Made by a program: the position numbers and the translations under genes
Source of the DNA: Hyaloraphidium curvatum
Taxonomy: Eukaryota > Monoblepharomycota > Hyaloraphidiomycetes > Hyaloraphidiales > Hyaloraphidiaceae
Assembly (NCBI GenBank): GCA_025558095.1
Contig: JAIVFI010000022.1
Coordinates: forward strand, 62,001-126,000
DNA: 64,000 bases
Direction of reading: 5' to 3'
In this document: in pieces, positions 33,711 to 43,984 of the stretch
Position numbering within the stretch: position 1 is the stretch's first letter
Layout of the letters: every line of letters begins with the position of its first letter
The notes under the pieces: generated by a model
The model's database searches: none
What the model was told of the DNA's origin: nothing
What the model saw: only the letters and a program-made list of their open reading frames with translations

Positions 33711-35281
33711 ATGGCCTCCGACCTCCTCGTCGAGACTCCGAGCGGCAAAGTGCAGGGCATCGCCCTCGCCGGCGGCAAGGTCCGCGGCTTCCTCGGCGTC
33801 CCCGTCGGCAGCGCCGCCCGGTGGAAGCGCCCCGTTGCCGTCAGCAAATGGGAGGGCGTCAAAGACGCGACAAACTTCGGCGCCCCGCCGCCCAAGCTGC
33901 CCGACCCGATCACCTTTATTCCCATCTTCAAGGAGTCGCACGTGGGCTCGCGATTGACGGCCGCCGGCCTCCAGGGCCGGGCTCACTCCGCTGTCCCCCA
34001 CAGATCCCCCACTCCGAAGACTGTCTATTTGCCAATGTCTATGCCCCGCCGGCAGCGGATATCCCCAAAGAGGGGCTCCCCGTCATGATCTGGATCTACG
34101 GCGGAGCGCTCACGGGCGGCGAAACCTCGCTGCCTCTCTACCATGGGGAGAGCTTCGTCGCCAAGGCTGCCGAGCTCGGGCAGCCCGTGATCCTGGTGTC
34201 GGTCAACTACCGGATCAACGTGTTCGGGTTCCTGGCCTCCAAGGAGCTCCAGGAGTGGAACGGGGACGGCTCGACGGGGAATCTGGGTTTCTACGACCAG
34301 AAACTCGGGCTCGAGTTTGTTCGGGACAACGTGCGCGCCTTTGGCGGCGACCCGGCCCGCGTGACCGTGTTCGGCGAGTCCGCCGGCGCCGTGTCGACCG
34401 ACATCCTCTCGATCGCCTTTGCCGAGGACAAGCTGTTCGACCGCGCCATCCTCCAGTCGGGCAACTGCCTCACCATGCCCGCGCAGCCCGTCTCGGCGGC
34501 GCAGCGCGTGTTCGACCTCATCTACACCCACGCCGGCGGGCCCGCGGACCTCAAGGGCAAGGCCCGCGTCGAGTTCCTCCTCACCAAATCCACGGAAGAG
34601 CTCCTAGACGCCCTCCTCAAGTGCCGCGCCGAGGTCGGCTTCGCCCCGGTCATCGACGGCGTCTTCCTCCGCTCCTTCCCCGCCGCCGCCCCCCGCGGGA
34701 TCCGCGCCGTCCTCTGCGGTACCAACCTCGACGAGGGCACCATGTTCGCCAAGCTCTTCCTCGCCGCGGGCGAGGCCGGCGCCCGCGGCATGCTGGCTGC
34801 CGCCTTCCCCGCGCACCACGCCGCCATCGCCGCGCGCTACGAGGCGCAGTACGGCGACTTTCCCCGCGCCTTCGACGAGTTCTTCAACGACGCGATATTC
34901 CAGGCCCCCATGCACGCCTACGCCGGGATCGCCGCCTCGCAGGGGATCGACGTGTACAGGTACCGCTTCGAGGTGCCGCTGGCGAGCTCGCAGCCGATCG
35001 GGCTGCGGGTCCACCACGCGTGCGAGATCCCGTTCGTGTTCCACCAGGCGCACATGCTCGCCGAGGATGAGGTGCAGCACGCCGAGAGGATGGTGAGGGA
35101 CTGGACGGCGTTTGCGCACGGGAGGGCGCCGGAGGAGGGGTGGCCGAGGTACAACGACAAGGGGGAGGTGCTGGTCTACGGGCCCGGGGGGACGAGGGTG
35201 GAGGGGGAGGTGTTCAGGGAGGATGCGATGGGGTTCTGGGCGGGGGTGTTTGCGGAGCGGATGGCGGCGGCGAGCGCGTGA
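33711..35281 (+). CDS. Type-B carboxylesterase, 502 aa
   Basis: Two exons, 33711-33941 and 34004-35281, flank a 62-nt in-phase intron. The alpha/beta-hydrolase family hydrolyses carboxylic esters. Visible are SEDCLFANVYAP (type-B signature 2), an oxyanion-hole segment IWIYGGALTGG (the first His/Gly of the usual HGGG is replaced by Tyr-Gly), the nucleophile elbow VFGESAGAVS, the acidic residue in TNLDEGTMF and the His in VHHACEIPFVF. No signal peptide is seen, so it is probably intracellular. It is divergently transcribed from an aldo/keto reductase with almost no spacer, suggesting joint use on an ester or xenobiotic. Substrate is not predictable. Confidence 0.9.
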
Positions 35282-35506
35282 TCGGAAGGCTTCTCGCGGC
35301 GGGAGGACTATGAGCTACCTATCCACTGTCTAATCCTTGCCTACGAGTGCAATGGTTGACCTCACGAGCTTTTGCACTCCGGTGTTACCCGCAGAAGAAC
35401 CGTCCTTTGCCATCGACATTGGATTGTCCCCGAGGCCGATCGATGATCCGCGGGGAACAGTCGTACCTTCGACCGGCACTGAGTGTCAGCCAGAATCGGT
35501 GAGGGT

Positions 35507-35590
35507 CTAGGAGTGTCCGCAGATGTCTTTGTGTTCAGCCCAATGAGCCTTCTGGCAGCTCCGATTGCAGTAGTCGTGTGGCGACATTTT
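35507..35590 (-). pseudogene. MYND zinc-finger tail remnant
   Basis: A minus-strand frame ends HDYCNRSCQKAHWAEHKDICGHS, matching the last half of the MYND finger in the intact gene at 30.0-30.7 kb, down to the terminal GHS. The preceding sequence does not encode the first zinc-binding Cys pairs or the N-terminal domain. It lies between the carboxylesterase and the second aldo/keto reductase and is best read as a remnant of a lost copy. Confidence 0.6.
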
Positions 35591-35715
35591 CGGCGCGGAG
35601 GCTTTGCGGTGTGAAGTGCAGCGAGTAGCAGCGCGAGCGCCTGCCACCATCCACTCATCCCATCGCAACCCTATGGCCCGCCCAGGCCAAAGAACCGCAC
35701 ACACCGCGCCATGAT

Positions 35716-36991
35716 CTATTTATTCTTCGGCGCAGCAGGAGAAGCACCATAGAACCTCCCCCCCGCCACCCGTTCCGGCGCCCAGATCTCCTCGATCCTC
35801 GCCTTGTCCTCCTCCGACAGCTTGATCCCCAGCGACGCGACGTTCTCGTCCACGCGGGACGCACTGCGGGTCGCGAAGATGGGGAATATGTCGTCGCCGA
35901 GGGAGAGCACCCAGGCAAGGGCCAGCTGTGCGGGGGTGGCGTTTTTGGTGGCGGCAAAGGCGGCAAACTCCTCGAGGGTCTGGAAGCGAGCACCGTCAGG
36001 AGGCGGAGCTCAGCTGCCGATTTGGTGGAGCGCACCTTCACGTTCTTCTCGAGGTTCTCGGGGGCATAGAACCCGATGCCCCTCCTGAAGTCCCCCTGCG
36101 CCAGGTCGTCCTCCTTCTTCACCGATCCCGCCAGCAGACCCCTCCCGAGCGGCGAGTACGGCACGAACGGGATCCCGAGCTCCCTGCACGTATCGATGAC
36201 GCCGTCGCTGAGCGGGTCCCGCGCCCAAAGGCTGAGCTCCGACTGCACAGCGCCGACGGGATGGATCGCGTGGGCGCGGCGGATCATCTCCGGGGTGGCT
36301 TCGGAAAGGCCGTACAAGGCGATCTTGCCCTCCTGGATCAGCTTGACGAGCTCGCCGACGGTGTCCTCGATGGGAACCGCGGGATCGGGGCGGTGCTGGT
36401 AGAAAAGATCTAGGGACGACACGTCATTGGCACGAACCCCAAATTCATCAACGAACTCACCTATGCGGTCGGTCTGAAGATACCCGAGCGAGGCCATGCA
36501 GACACGGCGGACGTTGGCCGGCGACGAATCGAGCCCTGCGACGAAACCTCCTTTCGGGTCCTTGATGAAGCCGAACTTGGTTGCCAGGAAGACTGCAGGC
36601 AGTATAAGAAGACCCGAAAGCGTCAATCGGAGGGCAAACCCACACTTGTCCCGCCCGAACTTGGCGATTGCCTTGCCGACCAGCGTCTCGTTGACCCCCC
36701 TGCGGGACGCGTCAAGACGCGTCTCCCACGCGGCAATCGCGCCGCCCACCATCCGTAGAGCTCGGCCGTGTCGATGTGGTTGATCCCGAGCTCGAAGCAG
36801 CGCGCAAAGACCTCCATCGCCTGCTCCTCCGGCAACGGGCCGGACGAATAGCTGGGGGACATGGTGAGTTCCCGGCCACGACTTCCCGTGCCGGGCCCTC
36901 ACGCGCCGGACATCGTCATCGGTCCGAAGCCGATTCGGGACACTTCGGGCCCGTTCCGGCCAAAGGGCAGCTTCGGCACGCTGGTCGTCAT
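35716..36991 (-). CDS. Aldo/keto reductase (AKR13-like), 338 aa
   Basis: There are six exons on the minus strand: 36991-36903, 36851-36750, 36699-36644, 36592-36461, 36409-36036 and 35979-35716. Introns are 50-56 nt with GTGAGG, GTGGGC, GTGGGT, GTGAGT and GTGCGC donors, all phase-consistent (1017 nt). Family features are LPFGRNGPEVSRIGFGPM at the N-terminus, HIDTAELYGW (catalytic Asp and Tyr), FLATKFGF (Lys), LFYQHRPDP (His), SELSLWARD and PYSPLGRGLLAG. This matches the pyridoxal-reductase/YakC-like branch, distinct from the shorter type at 32.7 kb. It acts as an NADPH-dependent carbonyl reductase in the cytosol. The start is 95 bp from the divergent membrane-protein gene at 37087. Confidence 0.9.
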
Positions 36992-37086
36992 CGCGGGGAT
37001 CGGGCTCGGGGTTCGCGGGGAGCCCCGCGTGAGTGCGGGCGACGCGGCGAGTCAAACCTGCATCCTCCCTCGTCTTCGTCGCTGCA

Positions 37087-38649
37087 ATGCCGCCGTCGAC
37101 CGACTCCGCGTTGCCGAAAAGCCTCAATTTCTTCCTTGCCAACGAATGGCTGGCTCTTTTCCCGGCCGAGGCGGCTCCGCCACGCGACTCCCCGCCGTGG
37201 TTGGCGAACCTCGCGTCCTTGGACCCCGCCACCGAGCTGAGGACAGCAAGGTCCCTCACTGCCCCCGCCCTTCTCGAAGGACTGCGTGAGGAGCCGGGTC
37301 TGCGGCGCCTGGTCGCCGCCCAGCTGTGGCTGGCGCGCTACGTCTCGGTCATGGCAGTCACGCGGCTCCTGTTCGACACCTCGCAGGCCTTCATCTTTCT
37401 GGTGGTCTGGGCCTTCAACGACGGTCGGTTTGGCACGCGCCAGATGATCGCCGCTACCGGCGCCCTGGTCATGGAGGTCATGCTGTCGACGTCGGGCATT
37501 TTCTTCTTCGGGATGGCGGCGGCGGTGGAGGCCAACGCCGCGACGCTAGCCAGTTCTAAGGATCTCGACCATCCTGCGACGCTGGATTCGCATCCGCTTG
37601 CGGGCTACGTGCGGTGGCGGCAGCTCTGCAAGGATCGCGTCGGAGGGACGGAGCCGTCCCCGCTGGTCGAGCACGTCGATGGCGACCCCATGTGCCCATG
37701 CCCCCGTGCCTCCTGCGCCGGCCCGCTCGCGCGCGGCGCCTTTTCCTACTTCGCCATCCTGCTGGCTGCCATCTGGGTCTCGACCAACTTCTCGTGGGTC
37801 CTGGTCATGGCATGGACGTCGCTCGTCACCTTTGGCCCCGTCCTCTGGCGCACGCCTTGGTCGGCGACCCTGTGCGCCCTCGCCCTGTTCCAGCTCGCGT
37901 GCAACATCCTGGCCACCTTCACCTCCCTCGTTGTAGGCGCCCAGCTGAACCCCAAGCTGCTGGAGCTGGAGCGGCGCCTGCGCAGGCGGGCCGCCAGGCT
38001 GTGCCTCTACGCCCTTCTCGCGGACATTGCCGGCGCGAAAGAGGGAAACGCCCGGCCGGTCGAGGATTGGCCTTACGCCGCCCTGCACGCCAAGCTCGTT
38101 TCCTCTTGGACGTCGCGGACCGGCAACATCGATGGCCAGCTCAAGTTCTGGGGCTACCTCATTTGCACCCTTACCTGTACCCTGGGGGCCATCAACGTGG
38201 TGGGTAGACACCCTGTTCTTGGTCCATCGAGCTCCGCGCTTAATGCGTTCTCGCTCTTGCAGCTCTTCGGCTCCTGCCTCACCGGCAACTTCATCTCCAG
38301 CATCATCGTCGTCATCGGGCTGCTCCTCGTCTTCCTCGGCACCTACGCGGCCGCCAACAGCGAGCCCGCCGGGGTCGCCAGGCAGTACCGCTCCGCACGC
38401 GATTCGCTGCTCGCGCTCGTGGTCGCGGAGCCGGCGGATCGCGCGGCGTCCGCACATGCGCGCATGTTGGACACATTCACGGAGCTGCAGGGTTCCAGGG
38501 CAGCCTTCCTCAGGTTCGACATCACGTTTTCCACGATCCGGGGGCTGGTCATAACGCTGGTGACCGTCGTAGTGGGCCTGTGGAGCGTCATGAGGTCGGC
38601 CGGGGTGTTTGTCACGCTCGAGTCGGTCTGTCCGTGGCCGACAGGGTGA
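37087..38649 (+). CDS. Multi-spanning membrane protein of unknown function, 520 aa
   Basis: This is a single exon. The ATG at 37087 is preferred over the upstream in-frame start at 37033 because MPPSTDS begins protein-like sequence. About seven or eight hydrophobic segments follow a cytosolic-looking N-terminus, including AFIFLVVWAF, AATGALVMEVMLSTSGIFFFGMAAAV, AFSYFAILLAAIWVS, LCALALFQLACNILATF, LICTLTCTLGAI, FISSIIVVIGLLLVFLGTYAA and a final GLVITLVTVVVGLWSV close to the C-terminus. A Cys-rich loop (CPCPRASC) lies after the second segment. The layout, with a last helix preceded by FDITFSTI and a very short tail, is reminiscent of gustatory-receptor-like proteins reported from zoosporic fungi. 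This is only a topology-level resemblance. It may be co-regulated with the divergent aldo/keto reductase. Confidence 0.7.
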   Translation: MPPSTDSALPKSLNFFLANEWLALFPAEAAPPRDSPPWLANLASLDPATELRTARSLTAPALLEGLREEPGLRRLVAAQLWLARYVSVMAVTRLLFDTSQAFIFLVVWAFNDGRFGTRQMIAATGALVMEVMLSTSGIFFFGMAAAVEANAATLASSKDLDHPATLDSHPLAGYVRWRQLCKDRVGGTEPSPLVEHVDGDPMCPCPRASCAGPLARGAFSYFAILLAAIWVSTNFSWVLVMAWTSLVTFGPVLWRTPWSATLCALALFQLACNILATFTSLVVGAQLNPKLLELERRLRRRAARLCLYALLADIAGAKEGNARPVEDWPYAALHAKLVSSWTSRTGNIDGQLKFWGYLICTLTCTLGAINVVGRHPVLGPSSSALNAFSLLQLFGSCLTGNFISSIIVVIGLLLVFLGTYAAANSEPAGVARQYRSARDSLLALVVAEPADRAASAHARMLDTFTELQGSRAAFLRFDITFSTIRGLVITLVTVVVGLWSVMRSAGVFVTLESVCPWPTG

Positions 38650-38911
38650 TTGGCGAGCGGCGACCGCAACGACTGATTGGACATTGGCAACCAGTTTCCC
38701 GGAGGCGCTGTATGCCTGGCGAAAAAGAGAGCGAGTTGCATGAGCTCTCTTCTCTTGATTCCAACCGTCGTCGCGATGAAGACATTTGTCAAGTCTGCAG
38801 ATTCGACGCGCCGCGCGTAAACTCACTCCGCCACCCTCCTAAATCCCTCGCAAAGACAACTTGGCCGCCCGCTGTCCAGCTTGTTCCGCTATTCTCTACT
38901 CAGCAACAGAA

Positions 38912-40273
38912 ATGGGCCTTGCACGCTACGCAGGATGGTCCCTTTTCCTCGCGTCTGTGCTCTCTGCGGTTGGGTACCGCGTCGCCTTGAACCTGGGTGT
39001 CTTCGTCGACACGCGGCCGCTGAACGTCGACAAGTGCGCGCTCGTCGACCGCGCGCGGAGCGGGGGCGCCTTCGTGCGGCTGCCGGGCGTGGAGGACGTC
39101 GTCGTTTCGAGCAGCGGCTTCGCGTTCCTCTCGTCGGATGACCGCAGGCAATGGCTGTCGGAGGACCTGCTCTTCGACCCCATCCAGCTTATCTCGCGGC
39201 CGGGGGTATCCGACGGCGTCTTTGCCGCGCTGGATCTCAGGCAGCCCAACTTGGACGCGTATGTGCTGCCGCGGCTCCTCGGGGACGGCGTTCCGGCGTC
39301 TGAGCTCGAGACGTTCCACCCGCACGGCATCGGGCTCCTCGAGCTGGGCGAGGCCGAATGGGAGCTGTACGCAGTCGTTCACACCCGCCTCGGCGATTCA
39401 GTCCAGATCTACGAGGTCGTCTTTGACGCGGCCGAAAACAGCCGGCGCCCGACTGCACTCAAGCTCCGCGACGTGATCCGAAGCCCCGAGACATTCACCG
39501 GCTTAAACGACATTGTGCCCGTCAACCCACGCCTCATCGAGGGTAGCTCAGATCCGGCATTCGCCGGCTCGCGCGGCTTCTTTGTCTCCAACCTGGCCCA
39601 CGGGCCCGTCGGGACCTTGATGAACTTCTTGGAGATGCTCTTTGCGCGCCCCTGGTCCTCGGTCGCCTACTGCACCCGCGGGTCCCAGACACCCTGGACC
39701 TGCGCCCCGGCGCTCAAGGACATCGTCACCCCCAACGGCGTCGCGCTGTCCCAGGCGCAGGCCCGGCTCTATGTCGCCTCCACCACCGGCAGAGTCCTCT
39801 CGGCTTACCCCCTCGCGCTCGCGCACGGCCCCGGCGGGATCACCCCCGGCTTCACTGGGCCGCCGGTGGTCGTCCCCCTCGCCCCGCCCGGCGACGACGT
39901 CGCCTCGCTCGGCGACAACATCGACGTCGACCCGGCCACGGGCGACCTGTACCTCGGCGTGCACCCCGCGACGATCAGGTTCCTCGCGCACAGCGGGAAC
40001 GCATCCCTGCCCGCGCCCAGCGCCGTCTTCCGCGCCTCGTTCCCCGGCGGCGACCTCGCCGGGATCCGGCCGTCGGCGGTGCGGGTGGAGACCGTGCTCG
40101 CGGACGACGGGAACACGATCGCCGCGTCGTCGGTGGGGGCGTACCACCAATCGAACAATGGGGAGCACGTGCTGGTCGTGGGGACGGTGTTTAGGGACGG
40201 GGTGTTTGTGTGCAGGTTCAAGGACGGGGAGGCGGGGTTCGGCAGGAGGGCGAAAGCCGGGGGCGCGACGTAA
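38912..40273 (+). CDS. Paraoxonase/arylesterase-like protein, 453 aa
   Basis: Single exon. The ATG at 38912 begins MGLARYAGWSLFLASVLSA, a signal peptide or signal anchor as in animal paraoxonases. The six-bladed propeller landmarks of the PON family are present. LPGVEDVVVSSSGFAF carries the first calcium-binding Glu-Asp. FHPHGIGLLEL holds the active-site His segment. GLNDIVPV supplies Asn/Asp, TPNGVALSQ Asn, and SLGDNIDVDPATGDLYLG Asp-Asn. Paraoxonases are calcium-dependent lactonases and arylesterases. Conservation of these calcium ligands suggests an active enzyme, probably facing the secretory lumen or the outside. The gene converges with the small membrane-protein gene 66 bp downstream. 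Confidence 0.85.
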   Translation: MGLARYAGWSLFLASVLSAVGYRVALNLGVFVDTRPLNVDKCALVDRARSGGAFVRLPGVEDVVVSSSGFAFLSSDDRRQWLSEDLLFDPIQLISRPGVSDGVFAALDLRQPNLDAYVLPRLLGDGVPASELETFHPHGIGLLELGEAEWELYAVVHTRLGDSVQIYEVVFDAAENSRRPTALKLRDVIRSPETFTGLNDIVPVNPRLIEGSSDPAFAGSRGFFVSNLAHGPVGTLMNFLEMLFARPWSSVAYCTRGSQTPWTCAPALKDIVTPNGVALSQAQARLYVASTTGRVLSAYPLALAHGPGGITPGFTGPPVVVPLAPPGDDVASLGDNIDVDPATGDLYLGVHPATIRFLAHSGNASLPAPSAVFRASFPGGDLAGIRPSAVRVETVLADDGNTIAASSVGAYHQSNNGEHVLVVGTVFRDGVFVCRFKDGEAGFGRRAKAGGAT

Positions 40274-40339
40274 AGCAAAACGGCCCTCCGATGTTGTCGA
40301 CCGAACCAGCTAGCTTATTTGCGACCATTCAACCCGACA

Positions 40340-40935
40340 TCACCACTTCCCCCCGGCTTCGAGCCCCTTCCAGGTGAGGTACCCCAGCGCCAGCTCGTGC
40401 GCCGAGAACACCGCGGCGAAGCCGTCCGGCACCAGGCCGCGGTACCATCCCAGCGCCCAAAGGGCTGAGATTAGCACCCGGCCGTAGGCGGAGGACCTGA
40501 TGTACGCGGTATCGTTGGTTTCGGCCGCCGTCCAGTCTGGAAAGGTGAGTCAGACGGGTTCGGGCGCGCTCGCATCGCGAGACGCACAGTAGGTGGCCAG
40601 CTTGAGGATCACGGGACCCGCCAAAGCGCTGGTCGCCGGCTCCCATACGGGGGCGGAGAGGCCAAGGGGCCCCACGACGGCGGAGATGAGCTTGTCGAGT
40701 CCGGCGGGGTAGAACGTCATGCCGAGGCCGATGAGGGCGGCATCTGCGGGCAGATCCGGTCAGGCGCGGATGTCATCGGAGCGCGCGGCATGCGGTGGGA
40801 GCTCACAGCCGGCTGTCGGCAAGGAGCGGGTGCGGGAGGGCGAAAGCGCAACAGAGTCAGGCAACCGCCTTTTGCAGGCGCACGGCGCGGAACGAGCCCA
40901 CCGGTGTACCTCATGATGTTAACGGGAGTTGCCAT
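40340..40935 (-). CDS. Small membrane protein of unknown function, 134 aa
   Basis: Three exons, 40935-40884, 40743-40588 and 40536-40340, join in phase (405 nt). The introns are 140 nt (GTGCGC...CCCGCAG) and 51 nt (GTGCGT...CTGACTCACCTTTCCAG, with a clear branch site). No single open frame covers it, so it is easily overlooked. The protein begins MATPVNIMRYTGGLVPR and has hydrophobic segments AALIGLGMTFYPAGLDKLISAVVG and SALAGPVILKLATYY. It ends with GRVLISALWALGWYRGLVPDGFAAVF and HELALGYLTWKGLEAGGKW. This gives three or four helices with conserved-looking Pro/Gly turns. No family was recognised. Confidence 0.65.
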
Positions 40936-41890
40936 ACTGTGTTTCGGTGCGGAGCTTGATTGGCTCGGCGCGATTCAAGGGTGTTCGATGTCGGTGTTCT
41001 GACTAGTTCTCAGGCTCGGGATCCGGATCCCCAGACGAACGGGCAACTGACTCATCCATCCGTCGACCAGGCCATGTGCCATTATCCCCATGGAACGAGA
41101 CCAGGAACAGCGCGAACGGTCGGAACATCTTCTACCACTCGTTCCGCGTATGACACGTTTTTCCGGTAACAGTTTCGATCCACTTCCGCAAGCCGCGGAG
41201 GCGCCGTGGGCCTTCAGGCCGGTATTTGGGCGTCCCGATCGCCGGGACGCGTTGACGAATTGATTTCTTTGCCCCTTTGTGGGTTTCACTAGTAGGTCGC
41301 CGAAAGTGTTAGTTCCGTACGGATGTGACTCGTCGCTCCTCGCTCCAGCCCCGATCGTCTGGGTCCGTTTGAGCCCCCTTGAATCCTTCACGAAGTACAC
41401 AGCGACCATCGACGGCAAGCCGTGGGAAGGGCACGGGTTCCACAGGTGGACCTTTGGTGCCGACGGGTTCGTACTGGAGCGCGCGGCCCGATCGGATTCA
41501 GTAGGCACGGAAAGTGACGCCGCCTCCCTGCTCCCGTAGCAAACTCAAGGACTACACCAACGCTCCAGTGGAGATCGACAGCTTCGAGGCCGGTGGGTCG
41601 CCGGGTGCCCTGCCGATATGCTTGCGGAACATGGCCCTCACCCTCGACTCGGGCGGAATCGCGTAATGCAAGTCTTCGGCCGCGCCCCGAAGAGGTCGAA
41701 CGGGTCCAAACGCGAAGCAATCGCGACGAAGCACATCCACTTTCCACATCAGCCAACATCCAATTACCGGCTCCGCTTTGGATCACAATACTCATCGCGG
41801 GCACGTGCGCAGCTTCAGCGCATCCCGTGCCCTTGGAAGCCGGGCCGGTTGCCACTCACCTCCGCAAACCGTGTCCCCCACGACAGCAAA
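40936..41890. other. Intergenic, nothing recognised
   Basis: This is the common upstream region of the small membrane protein and the amidohydrolase. No exon, repeat or RNA gene was supported. Confidence 0.5.
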
Positions 41891-43855
41891 ATGGAGTCCC
41901 CGCCGGACCTCATCGTCTACAACGCCTTCATTTACACGGTCGCGCCCTCCCGCCCCCGTGCCTCCGCCATGGCCGTCTCGAACGGCGCAATCACGGCTCT
42001 CGGCGGCGACGAGCTGCTCGACCTCCGCGGGCCCTCAACAGAGCTCGTGGACGCGGCCGGCGCCTTCGTGATGCCCGGGCTGGCAGACGGGCACATCCAT
42101 TTCAACCTCGGGGGGTCGCAGGCGGCGTACGAGCTCCCCATTTCACCGCTGGCGGACATCCAGGGGATCCTGGACGCCGTCAGCAACTGGGCCTCGACGC
42201 TGGGACCGGAGGAATGGGTCGTGGGCGGGATTATCGGGGCGACGATGCTGGATAAGCTGGCGGCGGAGAACTGGATCTCGAAGCTGGACGAGGCGGCAGG
42301 GGGCAGACCGGTGGGGATCAGTGGCGAGCAGCGGCTCCGCGCGACGCGCTGAAGCCATTTGGGGCAGGCCATGCTGCGCGATGACAGCCTGCACAACCGC
42401 TGGGTAAACAGCCGGGCGCTGGAGCTCATGGGCGTGGACGAGTCGACTCCGGATCCGCCGGAAGGCAAGATGGTTCGGGACTCGGCGGGAAAACATACAG
42501 GAGTGCTCTACGAGTCCGCGATCAGCCTCGCCGAGACCGCGTTTAGGAAGTCGGTTGCAGACCTAGGGGCGAGGATTAGGGGGGCAATGCTCAAGAGCTT
42601 GGAGATTGTGCGGAGCTTCGGGATCACGTCCGTGCAGGTGGGCCACCTGCACTACCTGCAGACGGGTTTCATCAGATTTATCTGACAATGGTCGTGCTCT
42701 AGGAAGCAGCGACGGCCAGCGGAACATTCAAAGAGCTCATCCAGCTCGACAGGGAGGACAAACTTACGTGCCGGATCGTCGCCTCGGCCATTGCCAAAGT
42801 GTTTGTCGAGGATGGCTTCTTCGGGGAGGAGCTGTTCAGCTACATGAAGGAGTGCAGGGGCAAGCTTCTCCTGCCCGACTTTATGAAGGTTGGATTGCGC
42901 GTCCTGGTCGGGTTCGGAGTTCGGAAGCTGACCAACGGACCGCCAAAGATCTTCCTGGACGGCGTACCGATGACACGTACCAGCGTCATGCTCGGGCCTT
43001 ATCGCTGCTGCCACGGCGGCGCCCACGAGTTCGACGACGTCAAGGTCGTCCCCTTAGTCCCGGACGACGAGCTCGTCGGCCTGCTGCGGCGGTGCTACGA
43101 GCTCGGAATCGGTGGGCACTCTACTGGCCTCGATTGCAATTCTGGCCGACGTTGATCCCCATTTGATCTCTCAGGTGCCAAGATGCACGCGACGGGCGAC
43201 GGTGCGGCGCGGCAGGCCCTCGACGCCGTTGCGAAGGTCCGCACCGAGCGCGGCCCGGGCCCCATCTTCCAGATCGCCCACGCCGAGTACCTGCACCCCA
43301 TGGACATCCCCCGGATGAAGGAGCTGAACGTGGTGGCGGACATGTCGCCCTACATATGGTACCCGTGCGTGCTGCAGGACTCGATCGCCAAGGAGATCCC
43401 CGAGATGGTGTACGAGCGGTCCTGGCCCACGCGCGAGTTCCTGGACGCGGGGGTGCTGGTCGCCTGCGGATCCGACTGTGGGTGCTACCCGCGCTCCTTT
43501 TGCATGGTAATCGGGACTGATCCGTCGCCCGATCGATCGCCCAGGGCCTGTCGCGGCCACGACGCCCGATCCGTGGACGGGAATGCAGACGCTCATAACC
43601 AGGCGCAACCCCGACCCGTCGGTCCCCGGCGTCCTGTGCGAGAACCAGCGCGTCACGCGGGAGGAGGCGATAGAGGCCTTCACGGCCGGGCCAACGGCAG
43701 CAATGGGGCTGGACAAAGTGGGCCGGTTGAGCGAAGGCTTCTCGGCGGATTTCATCTTCCTGGACCGGGACTTGCTGGCGTGCGACGAGGGCGAGATTTA
43801 CAAGACCAAGGTGACGAGGACGTATCTGCAGGGAAAGCTTGTGTACGAAGCCTGA
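41891..43855 (+). CDS. YtcJ-type amidohydrolase, 570 aa
   Basis: There are five exons: 41891-42310, 42368-42637, 42703-43111, 43175-43477 and 43545-43855. Introns are 57, 65, 63 and 67 nt and all phases agree. The amidohydrolase-3 family are metal-dependent TIM-barrel hydrolases of amide or related C-N bonds. Landmarks are VMPGLADGHIHFNLGG (first metal-binding HxH), MLRDDSLHNRWVNSRAL, KIFLDGVPMTRTSVMLGPY, KMHATGDGAARQALDAV, IAHAEYLHPMDIPRM and the GSDWPVA motif. The last is split exactly by intron 4 and is complete only after splicing. TPDPWTGMQTLITRRNPDP follows, then the C-terminal sheet. No signal peptide is present, so it is likely cytosolic. The substrate is unknown; neighbours offer an esterase, reductases and a lactonase-like enzyme. 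Confidence 0.9.
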
Positions 43856-43984
43856 ACATAGACAGCTAGGGACCGGATGTTGTACGCGGGGACTCGGAGT
43901 CTGAGCCCTGGTCCCTCGCCCTGACGCGAGGACACCCATCCCCACTCCGCCGGGAGGCCTCGCGAGCCGGAGCCTTTATCGGGC

